Part shown: positions 6,360-13,848 of the stretch, in pieces
Layout: each line of letters begins with the position of its first letter
Numbering within the stretch: position 1 is the first letter of the stretch
Source: Candidatus Woesearchaeota archaeon
GTDB lineage: Archaea > Nanobdellota > Nanobdellia > Woesearchaeales > UBA525
Reading direction: 5' to 3'
Assembly (NCBI GenBank): GCA_013331575.1
Contig: DUGD01000009.1
Location: 16,147 to 37,673 of the forward strand
Length of the DNA stretch: 21,527 nucleotides
Position numbers and translations under genes: made by a program
Notes under the pieces: generated by a model
Told to the model about the DNA's origin: nothing
Databases searched by the model: none
Seen by the model: the letters and a program-made list of their open reading frames with translations, nothing else

Positions 6360-6843
6360 TGAATACGCAAAAGAAGGACTCATCGTCAAGTCAACGCAGT
6401 CATTCAAGATCAAGCTTTTTCTCCAGAAAGCAGAGAGCAGTCTGCTCATCGCTAAACACCACCAAGAGATCACTCCGTCAAAGGACGAACCACCGAAAAT
6501 CTATTGGCGATATTGGGCTATTACTATCAGTTACTATGCGATGCTCTACGCTGCGAAAGCGGCTATTCTCACGAAAGGTTACGAGGTCAAGGATCACCAT
6601 GCCGCACAAGTGGCCCTCGGAGCCCTTTTCGTACCGGGCAAGATGGAGCAAGAAGACCTCGAACTCCTCAACCAAGCGCACAAGATATTCGAAGACGAGT
6701 ATGTCAAGTACTTCGAAGATGCGCGCAAAGAGAGCCATACTGCACGCTACCAAGCACGACCAAGCTACACCGAACGACAAGTGGACACCATATTCGAGAA
6801 CGCGACGAAATTCATCGCGAAAATAAATCTCCTGCTTTCATAA
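6322..6843 (+). CDS. HEPN-domain toxin (173 aa)
   Basis: Partner of the MNT protein: a helical HEPN-fold protein, in known pairs an RNase. The family hallmark SYYAMLYAAKAAILTKGYEVKDHHAA is visible around residues 68-95, and the later ARYQARPSYTE resembles the conserved RYP region of archaeal HEPN proteins. A classical R-X4-6-H motif is not obvious; RKESH is the nearest. The catalytic state is therefore unclear. Start is GTG 6322 inside the upstream gene (38-base overlap), without a ribosome site, so translation is probably coupled. Length is near that expected for HEPN domains with an extra N-terminal helix. Confidence 0.85.
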   Translation: MPFDHDVYKKRFDEYAKEGLIVKSTQSFKIKLFLQKAESSLLIAKHHQEITPSKDEPPKIYWRYWAITISYYAMLYAAKAAILTKGYEVKDHHAAQVALGALFVPGKMEQEDLELLNQAHKIFEDEYVKYFEDARKESHTARYQARPSYTERQVDTIFENATKFIAKINLLLS

Positions 6844-6963
6844 AAATTCTCGTATGTGCCCACCCATCGTTATACGCCATGTCGAACAATCCTGACTATA
6901 CTAACGTGTCATCTCCATCTGAGAGCTACTTCTCAACCCTTGTCTCAGGCTCCTGCGCTCGTA

Positions 6964-7317
6964 TCACTTGAACCCGCTCATTCCAACTGCCATAAGGATT
7001 CGTCTAATCTCTTCTATCGTCTCTTGCTGGTGTTTCTTGTCCGACATGCGCACGAAACGCAGCAATAGGTCCTTGAGCCGTTCTTCGTCCATGCAGCGGA
7101 GCGTGAACCCATCCGTGAGGAAATAGAACCGGAAACTCCCGTATCTGAGCTCCTTTATGACGATGCCGCCGACGTTACCGAGGAGCTTCCCTTTCGCCGG
7201 GTGCTCCTCGAGCGTCTGCATGAGGTCGATGATCTCGTTCGCTTGCCTCTTGTCGAATTTCTTCTGTATCGCCACGAGTAGCGATTCGGCGATCTCGACG
7301 TTTGCCATCCGTTTCAC
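6964..7317 (-). CDS. RelE/ParE-fold toxin (117 aa)
   Basis: Second gene of a type II toxin-antitoxin pair. The stretch KLLGNVGGIVIKELRYGSFRFYFLTDG (about residues 44-70) is typical of archaeal RelE-like mRNA interferases, with helices before and after. The start is GTG 7317, overlapping the antitoxin stop as GTGA; ATG at 7308 is an alternative. Some family members lack activity and the catalytic residues vary, so activity cannot be read from sequence. The C-terminal tail after RFVRMSDKKHQQ is longer than the minimal fold and contains an extra helix, EEIRRILMAVG. Confidence 0.85.
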   Translation of the reverse strand: MKRMANVEIAESLLVAIQKKFDKRQANEIIDLMQTLEEHPAKGKLLGNVGGIVIKELRYGSFRFYFLTDGFTLRCMDEERLKDLLLRFVRMSDKKHQQETIEEIRRILMAVGMSGFK

Positions 7318-7505
7318 TTGTTGAGGCGTTTCCTCGCCTCTTCTATCGATACGAATCCTTCCGATGAGAAGAGAAAGTCGCGCAATTGCTCTTTCACGGC
7401 GAGTTTGTACATGCGCTTGATGATATCCTCATAGGTGTCCTCCTTGCTGCCGAAGCTATTGAGGAGCTCTTTCGTCTCTTTGCTGAGCTGGATAGATGAT
7501 TGCAT
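7314..7505 (-). CDS. RHH-type antitoxin (63 aa)
   Basis: Antitoxin of the RelE-like toxin. The N-terminal SIQLSKETKELLNSFG followed by TYEDIIKRMYK is the ribbon-helix-helix pattern of small archaeal antitoxins; the C-terminal 25 residues would bind the toxin. The ATG at 7505 is preferred to longer readings because a TATA box (minus strand, 7532-7540) lies about 30 bases upstream and the three CTATAG boxes sit between them. The gene overlaps the toxin start by four bases (GTGA). Confidence 0.85.
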   Translation of the reverse strand: MQSSIQLSKETKELLNSFGSKEDTYEDIIKRMYKLAVKEQLRDFLFSSEGFVSIEEARKRLNK

Positions 7506-7506
7506 T

Positions 7507-7540
7507 CTATAGTTGCTATAGTGGCTATAGTATATAAATA
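7507..7540 (-). promoter_or_regulatory. Promoter of the RelE/RHH operon with three CTATAG boxes
   Basis: CTATAG occurs at 7507-7512, 7516-7521 and 7525-7530, an exact 9-base period, next to the TATA box TATATAAATA at 7531-7540. CTATAG is its own reverse complement. The tandem array covers the stretch between TATA box and start codon and would suit cooperative binding by RHH dimers. Confidence 0.7.
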
Positions 7541-7592
7541 TTCCTTTCTTCACGAAATAACTTTTTATATCCCGCGGCATATGCGTATCACT

Positions 7593-8012
7593 ATGAACCC
7601 TCTTGTATTTCTTCCTGTCATGTTGTTGCTTGTAGGGTGCAAGGTTTCTGATCAGGCGGGCGGTCATCGTTTGTCTCGAGAAGAGGCGATTCTTGCCGCA
7701 GAGCTGTTCATCCGTGACAACGGTTATACTGAATCTAGTGTGAGCCCTGAGGCCATCTTGGCGAATGAGGGCTTGGAGCGTTACAGCGATCGCGAGAAAA
7801 AGCTGGCGTTCCGCCATAACACGCTACAACCCAACGCGGTAGGGGCGAAACTCACGGGTGATGTGTGGACTGTCGGTTTCGCATATACAGACTCCCTACG
7901 AGAGAAATACCCTGCAAGTGGCAGGCCGACGGGTCGAGCGGTGCGATTCGATGCAGAAGGCAATAATATGCAGGTGATGCATAAGGATTTGTTTCTTGAC
8001 ATTTTAGAGTAG
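7593..8012 (+). CDS. Putative lipoprotein (139 aa)
   Basis: A hydrophobic signal (NPLVFLPVMLLLVGC) ends in a lipobox-like LVGC, so the protein is probably lipid-anchored at the outer face of the membrane. The mature part, with SREEAILAAELFIRDNGYTE near the start and DVWTVGFAYTD...GRAVRFDAEGNNMQVMHKD toward the end, resembles a small exported domain seen in bacterial lipoproteins; I cannot name the family. The ATG at 7593 is about 25 bases after a TATA-like TTTTTATAT (7562-7570), supporting a leaderless start; ATG 7581 is the alternative. It diverges from the RelE/RHH operon. Confidence 0.75.
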   Translation: MNPLVFLPVMLLLVGCKVSDQAGGHRLSREEAILAAELFIRDNGYTESSVSPEAILANEGLERYSDREKKLAFRHNTLQPNAVGAKLTGDVWTVGFAYTDSLREKYPASGRPTGRAVRFDAEGNNMQVMHKDLFLDILE

Positions 8013-8073
8013 GATGACTCTCTCAAAACCATTATAACATCGTATCATCAGGCAATGGCTGTGCGGAGGCTTT

Positions 8074-8355
8074 ATGACTGTGAAGACTGAGCGGAAAGAG
8101 GGCTGGATGAGGATTGTGGTTGGCATCGTCACTGGGATAATCCTGTGCGTCTGGCGAGTGCTCGTAGTGGTGTTGGCGATAATCAACTGGCTCATCGTGA
8201 TCTTCTCAGGGAAGCGGAATAAGGGCCTCGCGGAGATGTCGGAGATATGGAACACGCAGGTCTATCATTTCCTGAAGTACATGACATTCGTATCCAACCG
8301 CCGGCCATTCCCGTTTAACGACCTCGATAAGAGCATGTCGAAATACGAGAAGTAG
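8074..8355 (+). CDS. DUF4389-like membrane protein (93 aa)
   Basis: Two hydrophobic segments run through residues about 12-45, followed by SGKRNKGLAEMSEIWNTQVYHFLKYMTFVSNRRPFPF. The G+xxxL...FLxYxTFxxxxxPFPF pattern matches DUF4389, a membrane domain known mostly from bacteria, function unknown. A GGAGG ribosome site lies four bases before the ATG. Same strand as the lipoprotein, 61 bases downstream; the two may share a transcript. Confidence 0.82.
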   Translation: MTVKTERKEGWMRIVVGIVTGIILCVWRVLVVVLAIINWLIVIFSGKRNKGLAEMSEIWNTQVYHFLKYMTFVSNRRPFPFNDLDKSMSKYEK

Positions 8356-8382
8356 ACGCGACGTCGATCCAAAAGTCGTCCT

Positions 8383-9129
8383 TCAACCCATCGCAGTGAA
8401 GTGCAGTTTCGGATGGCTGAACAGGTCGAATCCGAGCGGTGTGCCGATAAGAGCGACAAGGAAGAGGAATGCTGTGAAGAAGAGTATGTACGCGAGTATC
8501 GGGAATGCGTAGTGGTAATACCGCGGTTCTATCGCAGGACGATCAGCCGGCATGCAGTACGTTGGTAGCCATAGCATCAGGCCGTACACAAACACCCAAA
8601 ATCCTATGGCGATGAGCGCGAAGAGGTTGCCGCCGGCGAAGAGGAGTTCCGCGCATACTCCCGTCAATCCCCAGTAGAGAAAGACGGTGGTCGGACTGAA
8701 CTTGTACCGCTTCAGGCTCCATGCCCAAGCGATAAGAAGCGGCAGGAACACGATGACGCTATGGTTGAACACGACATCGAAATAGTTCGTTGACGCGGTG
8801 AGATACGCCTCTCCTATCTTGACGCCGAAGAATGGCGCGGCGTTCGTTATCCCGACCGCGATGAGCTCTTCCAGGAGCACGAGGCAGAGCACGAATGGGA
8901 GGAACCACGATTGCCAGTTCGGGAATCGTGATAGCGTCGCCCGTACCCTGTCGCGCAAAGCGTACATGATGCCGCCGATGATGACGACCCAGATGACGAA
9001 GAGCGCGAGCATCATCCCCGCCGCCGCATGGATTGCAGGCTGCGACCACGTGATAAGGAATACCGCCAGCGTCTGGATGCACGCGTAGAGAAATAACAAC
9101 ACGACAATCTGTCTGGAACCGCTCATCAT
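8383..9129 (-). CDS. Polytopic membrane protein (248 aa), unknown
   Basis: About seven membrane segments are visible, at residues near 7-28, 36-57, 73-93, 123-140, 150-168, 170-192 and 208-232. No clear catalytic motif is seen; LLEELIAVGITN at the third segment recalls the EE motif of CPBP proteases, but the required Arg and His motifs are not evident. The ATG at 9129 lies about 25 bases from a TATA-like ATATTATAAAC (minus strand, 9148-9158), so the start is probably leaderless. It is convergent with the DUF4389 gene. Confidence 0.75.
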   Translation of the reverse strand: MMSGSRQIVVLLFLYACIQTLAVFLITWSQPAIHAAAGMMLALFVIWVVIIGGIMYALRDRVRATLSRFPNWQSWFLPFVLCLVLLEELIAVGITNAAPFFGVKIGEAYLTASTNYFDVVFNHSVIVFLPLLIAWAWSLKRYKFSPTTVFLYWGLTGVCAELLFAGGNLFALIAIGFWVFVYGLMLWLPTYCMPADRPAIEPRYYHYAFPILAYILFFTAFLFLVALIGTPLGFDLFSHPKLHFTAMG

Positions 9130-9312
9130 CCATCAGAATATTCTTTGTTTATAATATTATTCTAAGATAAACAATTGATTAGTGAGTCTGTCAGGGATTA
9201 TCTCGATGACTGTAGATCAACTTATGAGTGTGCGCGCGGTCGTAGCCGCTCCTCCCGCTCAATAAACTATTTATACTGCTGCATCGTAGCTTGGCTAATG
9301 AGGGTGAATACC

Positions 9313-11094
9313 ATGCGCCACATCCTATTTGTCATAGTTCTTCTGTTTTCATTGCCAATAGTGTATGCTGGCTGTGGTGATGGGAGCGCTACCGGAGCCG
9401 AGCAATGCGATGGAAACGACTTGCGTGGTTACACTTGCCAGAATCTCTGTTATATGAACCCTCAAACTCCGAGCGATTACTCGTACGACGCCAGTAAGCA
9501 CACGGAAAGTGATAGGTTCTACTGTTACGATGCCGGAACGCTTCGATGCGCGAACAACTGCAAGGTCGATTTCTCTCTTTGTTATTCTCACATCTGTGGC
9601 AACGCCGTGGTCACTGGTAGTGAAGAGTGCGATGATGGTGCAGATAACTCCGACACGCAAAAGGATGCTTGCCGGACTGATTGTACTCTGCCGTCTTGCG
9701 GCGATGACGTCGTTGATGCGGGTGAGCAATGTGATGATGGTACGCGTAATAGTGATGCTATTCCAGGGGCATGCCGAAGCGATTGTACGCATGCAAGCTG
9801 CGGCGATGACGTGATCGATGTAACGAAAGGAGAGGAGTGCGACGATACTAGTGATCGGTGCTTTAAATGCCGTCGTTGCCGAGAACCCGTTGATGATCTT
9901 GAGATCACAACAGATACTGTGCTCTGTTCGGGCCATTACCAGATTGTCGATGAAGGTGCTGAAGGAGTTATTCGTGTCAAGAACGGTGTTACGCTCCAGT
10001 GCAGTGAAACGTATCTTTATGGTGTGCCTACAAACATTGCCGAGCAGATAGCGGGTGCGCCGGCGATGCAAAATGGTGTGATTCCAGGTACACAGGATTC
10101 TTCGTCGGAACAAGGAAGCTCAGGTCCGTTTGGCGGGTTTGTCCGGTACTTCAAAAAATTGTTAGGTGGAAACGCATCGCCGCCGAGCAACGCGGGAGTG
10201 AATCTCGGGGTCAACGCGATCGCGGAGATTAAGCACGGTACCGGCATCCTTGTGCTCGGCGATGAGAGTCTTGTTGTCGGTTGCGACGTCACTAACTATC
10301 GTGTGGGCATAGAGGTGCGTGGCGACTCGGCTCTTGTGCGTAATCATGTGTGCGATAACAATCGAGATGTCTTCGGCGATGGTGTTGGCCTCGCGAACTC
10401 CTGTGATGGTCGTACGTGGGATGATACCGGTTTTGCGGGTTGCGCATATGCTTGCAACGGACAAATTGGTGACCGAAACGCGAGCGATTGTTCGGACCTG
10501 GGTGATTCTGCACCCGGACCCACTCTCACTGATGAACGTCCTGATGCCTCGCCCGGTACATCGGACGCTGCAGTGATTACATGCGATGATGGGTCAAAAG
10601 CCAAGAGTCAAGACGATTGTAAAAGACCTGTATTCAAATGCAGGGATGGTAGTGTTGTTTATACGTACAAGGACTGTCCTGTATGCTCCAAGGGCGAGAC
10701 GATGTGCGACAACGGAAAATGCGTCGATGAAGCATGGCTGTGCGATCCGTACACGTGCGATGATGGCACTAACGTCGAATCGAAACGCGATTGTCCGGAA
10801 TACTGTGCTGGGTACGCGTGCGATGATGGTCGTTGCGTCAAAGAGAGCTGGTTGTGCGACCCATATGCGTGTGCCGACGGATCGCTTGTGGAAAACAAAG
10901 AGGATTGCGCCGATACCTGTGCAGGATATCGCTGCGACGATGGTGCTTGCGTGAAGAGCGAGTCTGATTGTGTTGTTTGTTGTAGGAGTCAGACGTCTAC
11001 GGTAACCGCGCGGATGTACCGATATACTAAGATGGGCGTGAGTGCGTGTACTGGCGCAAAAGGCGTTGTTGTAGAGAGCAAACTGTGTTCGTAG
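9313..11094 (+). CDS. Secreted cysteine-rich repeat protein with beta-helix segment (593 aa)
   Basis: A signal peptide (HILFVIVLLFSLPIVYAG) is followed by two kinds of cysteine-rich repeat. Residues about 20-180 contain CGD..V..GEECDDG-type units, the Myxococcus-type/DUF4215 repeat, about four copies. Residues about 180-360 contain short strands with spacing of a right-handed beta-helix (GTGILVLGDESLVVGCDVTNYRVGIEV). From about 435 on come CDDGxxVExKxDC and CDDGxCVxESWLCDP units, three to four copies. No membrane anchor is seen at the end. Such proteins are usually surface or matrix proteins, stabilised by disulphides. Start ATG 9313 is chosen because GGGTGA precedes it; ATG 9298 is possible. 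It ends four bases before the convergent zinc-ribbon gene. Confidence 0.85.
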   Translation: MRHILFVIVLLFSLPIVYAGCGDGSATGAEQCDGNDLRGYTCQNLCYMNPQTPSDYSYDASKHTESDRFYCYDAGTLRCANNCKVDFSLCYSHICGNAVVTGSEECDDGADNSDTQKDACRTDCTLPSCGDDVVDAGEQCDDGTRNSDAIPGACRSDCTHASCGDDVIDVTKGEECDDTSDRCFKCRRCREPVDDLEITTDTVLCSGHYQIVDEGAEGVIRVKNGVTLQCSETYLYGVPTNIAEQIAGAPAMQNGVIPGTQDSSSEQGSSGPFGGFVRYFKKLLGGNASPPSNAGVNLGVNAIAEIKHGTGILVLGDESLVVGCDVTNYRVGIEVRGDSALVRNHVCDNNRDVFGDGVGLANSCDGRTWDDTGFAGCAYACNGQIGDRNASDCSDLGDSAPGPTLTDERPDASPGTSDAAVITCDDGSKAKSQDDCKRPVFKCRDGSVVYTYKDCPVCSKGETMCDNGKCVDEAWLCDPYTCDDGTNVESKRDCPEYCAGYACDDGRCVKESWLCDPYACADGSLVENKEDCADTCAGYRCDDGACVKSESDCVVCCRSQTSTVTARMYRYTKMGVSACTGAKGVVVESKLCS

Positions 11095-11098
11095 CGAA

Positions 11099-11311
11099 TC
11101 ATCGGCTTGTCACCTGTTCGTTCCCGTATCTTTTCTTCATCGTTTTCGTCGGGAAAAGTTTCGATAGCCTCTTGCCTTGCCACGCGGTGAACGCGTCGAT
11201 GCACTGTTGGCAGATATCTACTGAATGATCCGTGTCGATGAGAAGATTATTGAGCGCGATATCGTACGCTTCGATGGGCTTTCCGCAGAGCGAACATACT
11301 GTGCAGTTCAT
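11099..11311 (-). CDS. Small zinc-ribbon-like protein (70 aa)
   Basis: Two Cys pairs, CSLCGKPI near residue 6 and CQQCIDAF near residue 34, would hold one zinc. The rest is charged and ends in a basic tail (LFPTKTMKKRYG), which would suit nucleic-acid binding. Function unknown. The ATG overlaps the stop of the nuclease gene (ATGA), so the two are coupled. Confidence 0.75.
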   Translation of the reverse strand: MNCTVCSLCGKPIEAYDIALNNLLIDTDHSVDICQQCIDAFTAWQGKRLSKLFPTKTMKKRYGNEQVTSR

Positions 11312-11664
11312 CGGTTCCCGCGTTCTATCTCGCGCTTGATGAAGTAGAATGCGTCGTCCGTTTTGGCGTCGCGTTCGGTGAGCCTGCAGACTCGCCAGCC
11401 GTTCGCGCGTGCGACCTTCTCGCGCGCCATCTCGCCCATGATGCTCTTCGTGTCCTGTTTCTTCTGGATCTCGACGAGCAGCTTCTGTGCCGGGATGGCG
11501 ATGTCCATGATCATGGTCTGTTTCTTACCTGCTTCATCGGTGTACTCGAGCGCCTTGTCGCGTACTACCGTGTACGATTTGGAGAGGCGTTCCACGAGGA
11601 GATCCTCAGGGGTATCCTCTCGGGCTCTCGCTTTCCCTTGCAATCGATTGACCGGTACGCGCAT
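11308..11664 (-). CDS. PD-(D/E)XK-like nuclease-fold protein (118 aa)
   Basis: The order DIAIPAQKLLVEIQKKQ (Asp54, Glu65-x-Gln67) followed by a helix and GWRVCRLTERD is the core of small VSR/DUF559-like restriction-endonuclease folds. A Glu near residue 20 (TPEDLLVERL) would complete the site. The Q after E-x replaces the common Lys; K68 is adjacent, so activity is not certain. A TATA-like ATTATAACC (minus strand, 11687-11695) lies about 27 bases before ATG 11664, giving a probable leaderless start. It is followed by the coupled zinc-ribbon gene; together they look like a nucleic-acid-processing pair. No substrate can be deduced. Confidence 0.7.
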   Translation of the reverse strand: MRVPVNRLQGKARAREDTPEDLLVERLSKSYTVVRDKALEYTDEAGKKQTMIMDIAIPAQKLLVEIQKKQDTKSIMGEMAREKVARANGWRVCRLTERDAKTDDAFYFIKREIERGNR

Positions 11665-11695
11665 ACGTCGGTGGAGGGGCGCGTCGGTTATAATG

Positions 11696-12256
11696 CTATG
11701 CTTGACGCGTCCCGCGTTCGAAGCGCAATACCTCGTCGCGCTCCGTGATGCCGCGCTCCTTGAGGATGTCTAGAAAATTGTTCAGTACGAGGGCTGTGGC
11801 GCGGGCGTCGCCCATCGCGCGGTGTGCCCGTTCGTTCTCTATCCTGAAGTGCTCGCAGAGCATGGCGAGCCGTTTGCTGGGGAGATCGGGGAGTAGCCTG
11901 TTCGCGAGCTTGCGCGTGCAGAGCCGTTCGTTCGAGAGGATGATTTGGCGGTCGAGGGCGTTCTTGTGCAGGAATCCGAAATCGAACGTCGCGTTATGCG
12001 CAACGAAGACATCATCGCCGAGGAACTTGTGGAACCCCGGGATGACTTCCTCGACCGGCGGGGCGTCCTTCACCATGGCGTTGTCTATCCCTGTCAATCT
12101 CGTGATGAACGACGGTATGCGCACTCCCGGATTGACCAGCTGCGAGAATTCGTCCTTGACGGTCCCGTTGCGCATCTTGACCGCTGCTATCTCCGTTATC
12201 TTATGGTAGTTCTTCGAGAGCCCTGTCGTCTCTATGTCCACCACGGTGTATGCCAT
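11696..12256 (-). CDS. DEDDh 3'-5' exonuclease, DnaQ/epsilon-like (186 aa)
   Basis: All DEDDh motifs are present: VDIETTG (Asp7, Glu9), HNATFDFGFL (Asp92), and HRAMGDA (His145, Asp150). These bind two metals and cleave DNA or RNA from the 3' end. The closest relatives by pattern are bacterial DNA polymerase III epsilon/PolC exonuclease domains; here it is free-standing, so it may serve repair or RNA trimming rather than replication proofreading. A TATA box on the minus strand (12280-12289) lies about 27 bases before the ATG, so the start is probably leaderless. It is upstream of the PD-(D/E)XK and zinc-ribbon genes on the same strand. Confidence 0.93.
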   Translation of the reverse strand: MAYTVVDIETTGLSKNYHKITEIAAVKMRNGTVKDEFSQLVNPGVRIPSFITRLTGIDNAMVKDAPPVEEVIPGFHKFLGDDVFVAHNATFDFGFLHKNALDRQIILSNERLCTRKLANRLLPDLPSKRLAMLCEHFRIENERAHRAMGDARATALVLNNFLDILKERGITERDEVLRFERGTRQA

Positions 12257-12279
12257 CCCGTTGGCACTCTGAGGATCGT

Positions 12280-12289
12280 ATTATAAACG
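12280..12289 (-). promoter_or_regulatory. TATA box of the exonuclease gene
   Basis: CGTTTATAAT on the minus strand. The distance to the ATG at 12256 (about 27 bases) places the transcript start at the start codon. Confidence 0.65.
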
Positions 12290-12414
12290 TATTGGTGCGT
12301 GTGGTGGTCGGTGATGGTACCGCTCTCTTCTGTTCCAATGCAGGATTCAGGATCTCTTGCCGTTGTTACGATGTGGTTGGGTGCTGGTCGTCATCCGGCG
12401 TTCCTGTCGTGTGT

Positions 12415-13482
12415 TCAGCCGAATCTCTCCTTGAAGGTCTCGAAGTACGTCAAGAGCAGGGGTAAGAGTATGGGCCCGATGAATATGCCTGCGATGCCGA
12501 ACAGGCCGGCGCCGCCGATGACGCCGATGATGACGATGATCTGGTTCACCTTGGTCTTTGTATGCACTATCTTCGCGAGCAGGATATTGTCGATCACGCT
12601 GATTATCAGAAGACCGTACAAGAACAGGCCTATCCCCTTGCCGAGCATCCAGTAATCATGCGCCAGGTATCCGCTGAGCATCAAGATGATCGAGGCCGGT
12701 GCCCATATTATGGCCGTGCCGATGGAGGGGATGAGTGCGCAGAATGCCAGTACAACCCCCAAGACCATGGGGAATGGGACTCCGAAGATATAGAACCCTA
12801 TCGTGCCGATGATGCCCTGTATTATGGCGACGAATAGCTGAGCGTAGATGACGGTGTTCGCTATGTCCCCGAACTCTCCGATGAGCCGTTTCACCGTCTT
12901 TGCTCTCATCGGGATAATGTCTACTGTCTTCGCGAGCATGGTCCTCCAATCTTTCAGGATGAAGAATGTCGTGATGAGTATGAGGAAGATCTGCGCGATG
13001 ATGAGCGGGATGCTCAGTATGAACGCGGTCATCTTCTCTTCCAGGACCGACACCATGCTCTGCAGCCGTTTGTCGAAGCCGAACTCGGATAGTCGATCTC
13101 TGCTGAGCTTCTCCGCTTGGTTGAGGAGCGAGCACAATTTCGAATCGGCGCTGGCGCATCCGAATCCGAACACCGCTCCTTTGGCGACGTTGTCGGATAG
13201 CGAGTGATAGAAATAGTACCCCTCTTGCGTCGCTTCGAATGTCAAGAACATGATGGGGATCAAGACGATGGTCGTCACTATCATTATGGCCGCGATTATC
13301 GAGAATGCTTCGTTCGACACCCTCTTTCTGATGGCGCTGTAGACGGGGAATGTGATGTACGCGAGCAGTATGCTGCACAGGATGATCGTTATCATCGGTC
13401 GGATGAGCTTGAAGATGAGCACTAACGCCAATACGAATATTATGAATGGGACTATCCTTTCGTATTGGTTGTGTTGTGCCAT
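12415..13482 (-). CDS. AI-2E family transporter, permease-like (355 aa)
   Basis: Integral membrane protein of the AI-2E (PF01594) family, about eight segments. Characteristic parts are a TM pair at residues about 14-45, then one at 60-85, a loop of soluble helices (about 90-150), and the C-terminal TM block with GVPFPMVLGVVLAFCALIPSIG and IIVIIGVIGGAGLFGIAGIFIGPILLPL. Despite the name, few members carry autoinducer; some archaeal and bacterial members are Na+/H+ antiporters, so ion exchange is as likely. The length is normal. It is the first of a long minus-strand run of genes reading toward lower coordinates. Confidence 0.92.
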   Translation of the reverse strand: MAQHNQYERIVPFIIFVLALVLIFKLIRPMITIILCSILLAYITFPVYSAIRKRVSNEAFSIIAAIMIVTTIVLIPIMFLTFEATQEGYYFYHSLSDNVAKGAVFGFGCASADSKLCSLLNQAEKLSRDRLSEFGFDKRLQSMVSVLEEKMTAFILSIPLIIAQIFLILITTFFILKDWRTMLAKTVDIIPMRAKTVKRLIGEFGDIANTVIYAQLFVAIIQGIIGTIGFYIFGVPFPMVLGVVLAFCALIPSIGTAIIWAPASIILMLSGYLAHDYWMLGKGIGLFLYGLLIISVIDNILLAKIVHTKTKVNQIIVIIGVIGGAGLFGIAGIFIGPILLPLLLTYFETFKERFG

Positions 13483-13560
13483 GCGGGAACGCGTCGTAGT
13501 GCTATGTATGTTCTATCCCCTGTGTTTTATGGTCGCTTGCGCGATTTGGCGCTTCCTGCT

Positions 13561-13848
13561 TTAGCGCTTCTTGTTCATCATCGCCGCTGCGGCCATCGCT
13601 CCCACCGCCACGCCGACCCCGGCCGCGATCAGCACGGATTTCTCAGGGTTCTTGCGGATATACCCGTCGACATCCGCTCTCATCTCTATCCCCTTCTCTT
13701 TCGCTTTGTCCATCGCCTTTTCGCCGGCGTCTCTCATGCTATCCGCCTTGTCCATGACTCTGTCCACGCCGTCGTGGGCGCGTTGCCTGATGCCGTGGTT
13801 TTCGTGTTCGATCGCGTTTGATGTCTGTGTCATGTGTTCACCCGTCAT
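13561..13848 (-). CDS. DUF883/ElaB-YqjD-like membrane-anchored protein (95 aa)
   Basis: An amphipathic, charged helical region (residues about 20-65, with RAHDGVDRVMDKADSM and AGEKAMDKAKEKG) is followed by YIRKNPEKSVLIAAGVGVAVGAM, a C-terminal glycine-rich anchor typical of DUF883/YqjD proteins. In E. coli these tether stationary-phase ribosomes at the membrane. Start 13848 follows GGAG; ATG 13833 with GGTGA is about as likely. Overlaps the upstream membrane protein gene by about 11 bases. Confidence 0.8.
   Translation of the reverse strand: MTGEHMTQTSNAIEHENHGIRQRAHDGVDRVMDKADSMRDAGEKAMDKAKEKGIEMRADVDGYIRKNPEKSVLIAAGVGVAVGAMAAAAMMNKKR

Noticed and set aside
5727..6473. 248-codon open frame on the minus strand
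   Set aside because: Opposite of the HTH-MNT gene; no start signal, and the plus strand has the nucleotidyltransferase motif.
8383..9129. CPBP/Abi intramembrane protease
   Set aside because: Only an EE pair is present; the following Arg and the later His motifs needed for the active site are not seen.
9349..10113. 254-codon open frame on the minus strand
   Set aside because: Mirror of the Cys-rich repeat protein; no domain seen.
12656..13378. 240-codon frame on the minus strand, His/Arg-rich
   Set aside because: Other-frame shadow of the AI-2E permease; composition typical of an out-of-frame reading.
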